From the NCBI GenBank assembly GCA_000310025.1, contig FN649731.1, positions 1,268,145 through 1,332,144 of the forward strand: a DNA stretch of 64,000 nt. Reading direction: 5' to 3'. A program made the translations under genes and the position numbers. Below the pieces are notes generated by a model. The model searched no databases and was not told the origin of the DNA. It saw only the letters and a list, made by a program, of their open reading frames with translations. Each line of letters begins with the position of its first letter. The stretch's first letter is position 1. The stretch is from Ectocarpus siliculosus (Eukaryota > Sar > Phaeophyceae > Ectocarpales > Ectocarpaceae). Positions 1 to 9,100 of this stretch are shown here, piece by piece.

Positions 1-2934
1 GATCAGCTCCACAGCCGCGATAAAGGCCGCAGTTGACCTGCGCTCGGACTCGCTGGCATCGCCCGCGACGTACCCGTTGTCGTCGTCGTCGTTGCCCTCG
101 TCGCCGTCATCGTCGCCGTGGTTAGTGCTGGCGGTCGGGTCGAGGAAAGACAAGGTGGCAGCGGGGCTCCGCACCGGGCTCGGCCATCCCCCCCCCCCTC
201 CTTCGGTCGTCGTCGAACGCTCGTGTTCCCGCTTCTGCTCCTTGCGCTGGCTCAGGTACTGGCGGTGGTGCTGCTTTGACGGTTTCGTCTGAAGGGCTTC
301 GCCGACGCTGCTATAAATGCGCCGGCGACGGTGTTTGGGCGTAGCCTCCGTGGCGGCACGGCTGGTGTCACCAGATGCACGCCGGCAATGGCCCTGCGTC
401 GCCGCCTCTCCTGTTTCCGATTTTGGCGTCGGTGTCGGTGGTGCCGCTAGCACCGTGCCCGTCGGCGGGCGGCGACGATGGCCCAACCTTGGCAACATAT
501 TTGCGCTCGAAGGGTGGCGCTGTTTCTTGTGCCCCGAACCGCCAGGAGCTCCCACATCACCTCCCACGTGTCCCGCCTTCCCGCTCCCCGCCCTCTCGGG
601 CGGGCGCGGTTCACGCAGAGCTCCCGTCGACACGCCCGCAAGACCGTCCCGTCGTCCGGAGCCGAGCAACGCGGAGGCTGATGCAGCCTGCTGGGCTGCC
701 CTTCTGTCCATGAGCCCCGGCCACCCGTCGGAGTTTGCGAGTAGCTTGGCCGCCAGGCGCTCCTCTAGAGCCTTCAGCTCGTGAGCGACTGCGTCCATGG
801 ACGCCGGGTTGGAGTCTTGGGCCCTGCGGTAGAGCCTCTTCCCCATGCCCTTGCTTCCGTGGAGCTTCTTGGTGACTTGAACGCGGCAAAACGATTCCAA
901 TCGAGCGAGCGGAAGAACATTTGAGCGCGGCCGCGTGTGTTGGAAAAATACCTACCAAGTATTGTATACACTGCAAAGAATTTGGGTGTCGAGCCACTCA
1001 TCACGTTCGTTCTCGGTACGCAACCGCACCTACTGTAGGACATATATATGTAAGACACTACACCTCCTTCACCGATTGTTAAAGTTTGAGTACTCCACGG
1101 GCGAAAAGGATGCGGTATAACACAAACGACACATTGTTCGGAAAGTCATCGACCGGCCGGTTCCAACGCTTTTGCCACTTTTTCGACGCCCCCCGCTCTT
1201 CGTTGCTGCGGAGTACATAGCCGAGCTTTGAAAATGGGAGGTGGTCAAAAGCACTTTCTCCTAGCCGCTCTTTGAACATTGGGGGTGTGGTACACCATTT
1301 GCCACCTACGGTACTTCTTGGAAAGCTCGAGCGAGTGCAGGTTACACATGATGACCAATGCCGTATAACTCGCCCACACGGAGTTTCTCCGCTTACTTCG
1401 TTTCAACAACAATAATCGTAAAAAGGCGTGGGGCACTCTGCCCCCCCGTCGCTATGCTCGCGACACGTGGGGTCAAAAGTGCGCCCTTTGGACGACAGCA
1501 GCAGTCCTCTGCCACCAGCAGAGAGAGGATCCCGCAAAAGCTTCGCTTCTGATGCGAGAAGGATCTAGCGGCCCATTTTAAATGGGCCGCTGGATGGACT
1601 ACGGTGGGCCTACTAATAATATCAAATAATTTCGACCGAAAACGCCTGCTGAGTGAGGTGCAACTCTGAAAACGAACAAGTACAACACTGGTCTCATGGG
1701 ATCCTCGCTGGCCGTTAACTCGCGTTGCTTCGTCCCGAAGGATTCCGCAAGCACTCAAGACGAACGGAGAGTAACGACTGAAAATAGGTGAAAACAACAA
1801 AATAACAGGTTCGACTGGAACCGACCACAGCATACAAGTACATATTATCACGACGCTCTCAGCCCCGGGCTGTGGGCGCTTGCTTCTCGCCTGTATGTAC
1901 GTTCCTCACGGACCTTCTGGGCGCGTGTACAAATAGACGAGGTCGTACATTTGTAAGGTTTGTGTAATTTTTGCAGCAGTACACGGCCATAGCACAGCAC
2001 AGCAGCAGTAAAGACCCGGATCTTGCGATCCTTGAACGCCAAAGTCGTATCCTACACTGCGCTGCTAAGTGTGCGTAAAAAAAAGACTATTCAACTCTCT
2101 GTCCTGTGGGAAGGCAAAAGAACAAAGCAGGAGCCAGCGCCGCTACACACCACAACTCTGGTCCATATAGGTGCCAACGATGAATTAACTGCTCGTAACA
2201 CCAACACTTGCTACACACCCCTCATGGGCTGGCAGTGCAGTCGTGACGCCAGGAAGGCTCGCAGAGTGGTGCCATCCTCTACCTCGGCCAGCATCCCGGA
2301 GCTGAACGCATTGATGCACGCGCGGGCAAAATCCTCTTCCTCCACCTGTGGTATTGCGCGGTGTCACACACGATGTTTGCAAGAGAAAGGAAAAGCGAGG
2401 GGCAACCGCCACGGAGGGGGGGAGGCGAAGGCCAAGAGATGGTGGTGGTCGAGGGGTTGAAACTTGGCTCCGATCGAACATTCTACTTTTTCAGACTATG
2501 CATATTACTGCTTTGTATGCCGCATGCGCGTCTGATCCAATTCGCCCTCACAGACCCCCATTTTGCCGTTGTTGAAGCCAGGATAACGGGCAGAAACTCG
2601 TCCCTTCGGGACGAAGCAACGCGAGTTAACGGCCAGCGAGGATCCCATGAGACCAGTGTTGCTACCCCAGACGGCAGCAGCAGCCCAGTGTCCAGACACG
2701 GCAGTTGCAGGGGGGGATATGTACATATGCTTAGAACGACCACCATAATACGGACGGTGTAACCTTTCGCTACTCTCATTTGTTCTTGTTGAATCTCGGG
2801 CAGCGACAAAATTGCACCAGGCGGTGCACAAGCTCTAATGGGCCGGTAGGATATCGCCGCCAGGAAGCTATTATCGTACAACCCACACTCACGATCCACC
2901 GGCCGCGGCGCTTGGGTTCTTGCTCGCTTTCCAT
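1..2934 (-). CDS. Uncharacterised protein, N-terminal part (runs off left edge)
   Basis: Three minus-strand exons join in phase: 2893-2934 (ATG at 2934, donor GTGAGT), 2219-2345 (acceptor CACAG, donor GTGTGT) and 1-875 (acceptor TTCAAG), giving about 347 residues, still open at base 1. Residues 9-80 look like a small folded domain: RRGRWIVEEEDFARACINAF, then TTLRAFLASRLHCQPMR, then a stretch with GMGKRLYRR. A helical region with HELKALEERLAAKLL follows, then a long disordered tail rich in Arg, Pro and Gly that ends in an acidic run of Asp. As I remember it, the pattern RGRW..EE / TLR.FLA..L.C.PMR..KK / GK occurs in uncharacterised stramenopile and haptophyte proteins, but I cannot name a family. 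A nuclear regulatory role is a guess from the basic and acidic tail. The exon joins are well supported; the function is unknown. Confidence 0.83.
1567..1591. repeat. Perfect 25-bp palindrome in an intron
   Basis: Two 12-base arms (AGCGGCCCATTT and its complement) flank a single T. It lies in the second intron of the gene starting at 2934, about 90 bases from one arm of a larger inverted repeat. It could form a hairpin in DNA or in the pre-mRNA. No function is visible. Confidence 0.8.
1683..2661. repeat. 59-bp inverted repeat pair flanking an exon
   Basis: Bases 1683-1741 and 2603-2661 are identical reverse complements over 59 bases, and the outer ends read CAACACTGGTCTC. The interior of about 860 bases contains the second exon (2219-2345) of the uncharacterised gene. 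Similarity stops abruptly at both outer ends (flanks GTA and CTA), so I see no clear target-site duplication. It is either a terminal-inverted-repeat element carrying an exon, or two opposite insertions of one short repeat. Confidence 0.7.
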
Positions 2935-3928
2935 GGCGCTGCAACGGAATGTCCCCTTGGCGCCAAGAGGGCGGGGGCAGCGGGGGCTTGTGTGATGGTT
3001 GCTGCGCCTTGCAGGGGGGGGAGAACATCTCTGCACGGAGAAAGAAAACAAAGAACATTCGTTCTATCGGGTTTGTTACGTAAACAGATGAACAGATGAA
3101 CCGCGTCAGCTGCAGCAAGTTGTCCAAGAGAAAAAGACCCCGACCAGAGTGCCATGCAAGCACAAGAACAAACGTGTGATCAACAGCCGCATTATGATCA
3201 GGGATCCACTTAGATCCCACGAGGTCGGATATAAAAATGTACCGGGGACTCTCTACTGCGGAGATATACAGTGGATACAGAGATGCGGTGGGAAAAATAA
3301 TTTTTAGCATGATTTCTGGTCGATCCGAAAAGCCCGGCGTGTCTCAACGACACAGGGGCCATTCGATTGCCAGTTCAAAACGTCGTTGAACATCTCGTCA
3401 GACTCATATGAGCCCCGTGTATCCGGCAGGTTTCTCCCCCTACTCACTGCCAGGACCGTCATCACGCCCCCTTCGACTACTGTGGCACGTAGTGTCTCCG
3501 ATCCGGACAGTATTTCTGTGATTGTATAGTAGTGTAGCCTTAAAAACTTTTTGGGGACCTCCAACCATTATTTAGTCTACGTCTCCAACCTCGCCAGTAA
3601 AAACACCTCAGAACTCAGAACCAGGAACGCCGGCCGTTGGGAGGCTCACACGCGTACGTACCCAAGTACGGCGGTAGTGACGGCCATTTGGTCAGTATAG
3701 TGACTGTAAAGACTGTTCTTCGCTAGGATCGCCGCTTGTTGTTGTTCACCCTCGGTAGTATACCTCGGTCGGTCACAGCTGAGTCTATTGTATTGTATTG
3801 TAGCATGTATGGTTCAACAACATACAGACAATGAATGGGTGTTACAGCGCGGTCCGAAGATCTCAAGATCTCAAGATCTCAGGATCTCAGGCCAACTCTT
3901 ATGCAAGAAGGAAAGCAATGTCTATACT

Positions 3929-4254
3929 CTTTTTTATTTTTTGTCTTCACTTCAAACACTACAAATCAGCGCTCACAGCACTAATAGCGCCGTTTACTCC
4001 AACCCGTGGTCACACAGAAGAGCCCCTCTCTGCCCTCCCCTCCTGCGGTGGTACTTTGCCTTCGATTTTTAATGCGAGAAGAGCACAGCACTCTCTTCCC
4101 TCTGTGTAGACACAAACTAGCGCTATTCGCTAGGTAGGCCAGAAGCGGAAGCGAGAGAAAAACTCAGTTTGCAAGAAAAGCTCGCTTACGCCGGATTCGA
4201 ACCCCTGACCTGACCTCTAGAAGGTTTCGAGGATACCAACTAGACCACCGGGGC
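3929..4254 (-). mobile_element. tRNA-derived SINE, copy 1
   Basis: Read on the minus strand it starts with a tRNA-like head (GCCCCGGTGGTCTAGTTGG, the A box, at 4254 downward, and GGTTCGAATCC, the B box, near 4200). A body of about 250 bases follows, ending in an A-rich tail (plus-strand T run at 3929-3942). The head is not a working tRNA: its anticodon arm is poor and its acceptor stem incomplete. It matches 10309-10615 over nearly its whole length, which shows it is an interspersed family. No clear target-site duplication was seen. Confidence 0.85.
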
Positions 4255-4684
4255 TGGAATCAGCAGATTGAAAATCCGAAAATCGAAAATCCCCAGGCCA
4301 ACAGCCACCAGTGATATTTGCAACCTGTTATTAGTGAATCTTCGTATCTACGCGGTTTCACGCCCTCTGATTGGTCCGGCGTTGGTTCCTAGCCTTGACC
4401 CTCTCCAGCGCCCTCTCGCCGTTCCGCATTGAAATTCCGAGAAAACCAGTTCGCGGCCGCTAGGCCGTGCTTTGGCCGTGGGTGAGGGTTAGGGTAGATG
4501 TGGGGTGAGGAACCTAGCCTTGCAAAGTGCAACAACATCGGATAGACCTAAAGAGTCACTAACAAAGTGTAAATAGACAGTAATTGAGTCACTAACAGAG
4601 TGTAAATAGACCTCCCAACAGCAGAGAGCAGCCAGCCGCGATTCTCGAGATCATTCAACCCTTTTTTTTACTCATCAGCGTGTG

Positions 4685-4860
4685 TACAGGTTGTTGTTGT
4701 CGTTTTTGTTGTCTTCAAATATGAAAAACCGTTCTGCTCTCTCTTGCCCGGTACCTTCTTCTGTCCGTACTAGTCTTACACTTGACGGGGTCGATTGGTC
4801 ACAGGCTAACTTTCCCAAAAAGGGTATAAGACAATAAAATGGACCCGAAGGGTCCGCAAG
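4685..4860 (-). repeat. Interspersed repeat, copy 1 (partner at 60395-60600)
   Basis: The reverse complement of this stretch matches plus-strand bases about 60395-60600. Shared blocks include CCTTCGGGTCCATTTTATT, GACCCCGTCAAGTGT and CAGAAGAAGGTAC. Copy 1 ends in a GTT-rich run and copy 2 in an AAC run, the same feature in opposite orientation. The block GGGGTCGATTCCCG in copy 2 resembles a Pol III B box, so it may be another SINE, but no good A box was found. Confidence 0.7.
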
Positions 4861-5034
4861 CCAATGAAAAGACCTGCACAAATATAATTAAGCATCGACC
4901 TGATGCTGCTGTAGGACGGAACAGGCGAAAACAGAAAAGCACCTCTGCTTGGACTCAAACAGATCAACACTAACTGACGGTGGTTGTTTACGAACCACCA
5001 CACGAGACAGATAGCACGAGCGACCACCGCCGCA

Positions 5035-5060
5035 GTATCGGCAGGGATCCCTGCCGATAC
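5035..5060. repeat. Perfect 26-bp palindrome
   Basis: Bases 5035-5060 are self-complementary around a central GGATCC, with 13-base arms beginning GTATCGGCAGG. It is intergenic, between an interspersed repeat and the DXO gene. It could be the trace of an excised element or a hairpin site; nothing else supports a function. Confidence 0.8.
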
Positions 5061-6196
5061 GATACACAAACAAGCTGCTCATCCGCTGTCGAAAGTCGAA
5101 ACATAGTCTACAACGGTTGGTTGCGGTGCAAACAACGTGCAATTGGTGCCACGCGCAACGAAGTCCCCAAACAAATCCAAACCCCAGGCACAAACCTCGG
5201 CTTTGTGACAGGGAGAGAGAGAGAGCAGACAAAGATCGTTGGCAGGGATGGTGCAATCACACGACCTGGGATTTTTTCTCACATGAGTTTCAGAGGAGGA
5301 TTCCCTAAACAACGCGGAAAACGATTTGGTATTTGGTGCGCATTGTTATTTACTGAAACTTCACGGTCGGTGAAGTAACGGCTGAACCACCCCTTCCTTC
5401 TCGCGACCAAAATCAAGGGAAGCACCGAAAAGAAGGAAAACGAGAAGGCAAAAAACTCTGTGTGGCCTTCTTTCCTCCTGTCTGTGTGACCCTTGCTGGT
5501 GCATCCAGAAACAATCAATACCGAAGGTGTATTAGGGGAGATGGCACCCCCCACCCCAAAAAATCGCAACGCACGCAGACGAGCCTGCCTGCCAGCAGTG
5601 TTCTTGTCTTTTCTAAAATAATAAATAGTCAGTTTCTCCTCTTTCGTCGTCTGCAGATGGCATTCCTACGCGCAATGCCGCCGGATTTTGTTCCAGCCTG
5701 ACGCCCTCTCTATGTCACCACCACAACAACGTCTCGCACACGGACTCTTGCGCTACAACCGCCACAAACAACGCGCATGCCTGAGCGGGGTGGCGTACGG
5801 ATTCCAGGGGCGCCGGTGCCCCTATCGGCGGATACATGTGCGCCATGCACCACTTGACCGGAATACCGTTCGACACTATCGTCGGACACACCCAGCGTAG
5901 CCGAACCTTGGAACACAATATCATCAACGGCCCGCTCTCGACTAAATTACCCACCACATGCGCCAAGACGCGTAAGCAAGGCTACACGGGAACCGGGTGT
6001 AAGCAGTTGTCCCCATCGAACCATCCCAACGGAGACCAACAACTTGACTTGCCCCGCGGCCCCGGGCACTCCCTCAAACATACATGCAGACTCGGCGAAA
6101 TCGCGCGGCACGTCATGAAACGCGCCATATTGTCTGCGACATATGCGGTAAACACGGAAGACAGCAGTCGAGGTGGGCACCTGCGACAAAACTGTT

Positions 6197-9100
6197 TTAC
6201 GCGTAACCCGCCCCAACGCCGCCGCCAGGCGGTGCTCCGGGGACAGCGCCGGCGCCGGCGCCGGCGGTGGCGGCGGAAACACCGCCAGCAGCCATCGGCT
6301 GCGGGGCCAGCTGCTCTAGGGTAAGGTGGTCGAAGGGCTCGAGGTACTTGAAGCTGTAGCGCAAGCCCTCGTCCACGTTGTCCTTGAGGAACGACAAGCA
6401 CCGGTCGGCGAAGTTCAGGCACACGTCCTTGTCCCAGTGCTTAAGCCGCGAGCGAACAAAGAACAAACACACACACACACACACACAACAAGCAGAGTGG
6501 CAAGTTTGGAAGCATATGTCGGGATGCATGTAGACATAGACGAGAGGGCAAGGGGGGGGGGCAGGAAGATACATACATTTGTGAGCGTGTGCTTTTGTCG
6601 AAAACGGGGAGCGCACAAGTACAAGAAGGGTCGAAAGGGCGGTCTGATCTCTGCGCTAGTAGGAATTCCAAGTTCCGTTGCGCTCAACCTATTGGTTGTC
6701 AGAAAAGGTTCTTTGATACTTCGTCGAGCGTTTGTGTGTGTCTGTTGACGAAATACAGCAAGTGAACAAAAAGCGAAAACGAGCAGGCGGCACATCCCGT
6801 CAGCGTGGTCGCATCACGCGGTACGAAGAACGGATGCGGGCAGTTGGTCGCGTTATTGGGCTCCTCTTGCCACTGCCCCACTCCACCTTCGCCCCCCCCC
6901 CTACCCCCCCCCCCTCCTTTCTTGTCCTCTCATCGACTGGCACAAGAAAAGTACACTACATGTACCATTGCCCCCCGAACACACATCTTTCTGCCGCTGC
7001 TGCTGTGTCGAGTTTCAGGTTGACACGGATACCTCGCTTCCCGGCACTCTGAAAAACGAGAGTTTTCGACCCCAGGCCTGAGCGCTAGTGTTAGCTCTCC
7101 TATCGTCCTCACCTTGTTCTTGTCGACAGATTCCACCAGTCCGTCGGTGGTCCAAGACTTGACGTCCCGAACTATACCTGCAGCGTTGTATGCGGGAACG
7201 GGAATGCGGGACACATATGCTTACGTTTCGAAATATGTACCAAAAACAAATGATAATAGCACGTATGCACACTTTCCACGTGAAGATTTAGCACGCACAC
7301 CACACTAAAGAGGAGATCAAAACCGAGCCAAGCAAAGTAGGACAACGGTGGGATATACTCCTATCGACTGGTAGGACGTGGTGATACTTATATCGATGGT
7401 CACGGTGGTGGGGCGCTGGACGACGGACATGACTCACAGAATAAACAACCGATGCGACAAACAAGGACAGCCAGTGTCAATGATCCCGACAGCCGTCGGT
7501 ACATCGTCGCCCGGTCACATGGTGGAAAATGACAAGTATTAGGCATACAAACTGTGGCAATACGTTCTCGCGTCTACCGGTTGCCTCTCATCCAGAAAAC
7601 AAGACCAACATTAAACAACCAACACCAACACGCGTGCGCCGGCCTGTTGATACAACAGAAGACAATGCCAGGCGAGAAGACTCCTTTTAGCCCCCCTCTA
7701 TGCACCTACCAACCCCCCCATTCCCTTTCCATCGCTGTTCTTAGTGGTCATCGCTGTTCTTAGGGGTCATCGCTGTTCTTAGGGGTCATCGCTGTTCTTA
7801 GCGGTCATCGCTGTTCTTAGCGGTCATCGCTGTTCTTAGCGGTCATCGCTGGTTCTAGCGGTCGCTCACCGTGATCGTCTCTGTACCCGAGAACGATGTC
7901 CCGCACGCCTGCCAAGTAGCACTGCGCCCAGTACTTGAGGGTCTTGTGCTTCTTGAAGATCTGCTCGTCCTGTCGGGAGGTAGGTGTAGGGAGGAGGGCG
8001 CGGTTCGTGGCCGGCAGTCGCGTCAAGAGTGTGAGCGAACCAAGAGCGTTCAGGCAGAGACGCAGGCGGGCCGCAATACTTCTATTAATAGATCAAACCC
8101 AGCGAATCAACATGAAAAAGGACGGAGGGGGTATCGATCACGAGAAGAATTCTTCGTATGTAGTGTGACAACATCGAGGGTACTGTAACCAACACGCTCA
8201 CGGCCTCTCCTGCTCCCACTTGCAAATGAACACAACGCAAAACCACGCCTCGGCACACCTTGGAGTCTCTGATGAGTCTCGTGGTCTTGATCTCGACGAA
8301 CCTTCCGGGGTCACCGGGCCTGCACGCGTCGATCTCCGCACCTGAAAAATACACACACACACACATACGACTATTTCGGAAACGAAAAGGGGCTTCAGCG
8401 CAAGAGATTATCTTGTCCTCGGCAAACCCGGGGGCGGAGGAGAAGGGCAGTAGTGCGCTATATTGTAAACGTCCGTTAATTTGCTGACTTTTCTGGCAGA
8501 AAAAAGAAGGAAAAACAAGCCTCACCACAAAACAACACAGAAAAGATGAAGCGGCACTTAGCAACAGGTACATACCCGCTCAAGCTCGGCCCATCTCGAC
8601 ATCACATACCATCTATGGCAAGCTTTTCGTAAAATAAAGGCGCAAAAAAAAAAAAAAATCGCGTTGTACAACCATAAAAACGTACACGTGCACACATATA
8701 CAACCTCCCAAAAAAGCATCGCTCAAATGCGGCCGTTCCAACACGCGAGCGCAGCGCAATGCGAACCAACCACCGCTGAACGTCGAAGCCCCCCCGCGCG
8801 CCCCTCTCCCCGTGTTCTCTCCTACACAGAAAAAATACACACGCGAAAAAAAAAAAAACACACACACACACACAAGACACCTCAAAAACGGTGTAGGCAT
8901 GCTTTCCATGACCGTCCACATGCCGCTTCCTGTCGCTTGTCCTGATCCCTTCTTTCACTTGCCGTAGGCAACGCTATCCCCCTTTCTAGATAAAACCATC
9001 CCCACACCCATTCGGAGGCTCTCTTTCCCTTTCCGTCTCTCACCCATCAAGAGATTGTGGCTGCCCAGCCTCGACCGATACAGCCCGCAATAGCTCGGCC

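Larger units (their letters stand above)
2935..6196. other. Spacer between two minus-strand genes
   Basis: It holds the promoter side of the uncharacterised gene (from 2935) and the 3' side of the DXO gene (up to 6196). No exon chain could be built here. It contains an 8-base tandem repeat (ATCTCAAG, 3859-3890), a SINE (3929-4254), two 26-base direct copies 33 bases apart (from about 4552 and 4585, containing GAGTCACTAACA), an interspersed repeat (4685-4860) and a 26-bp palindrome (5035-5060). Confidence 0.6.

Noticed and set aside
4195-4254. Possible tRNA gene on the minus strand
   Set aside because: The same head plus a body of about 250 bases recurs at 10309-10615, and the acceptor stem is incomplete.
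7736-7860. Regular repeats resembling a CRISPR array
   Set aside because: Units are directly tandem at 18 bases with no spacers, inside a eukaryotic intron: a minisatellite.
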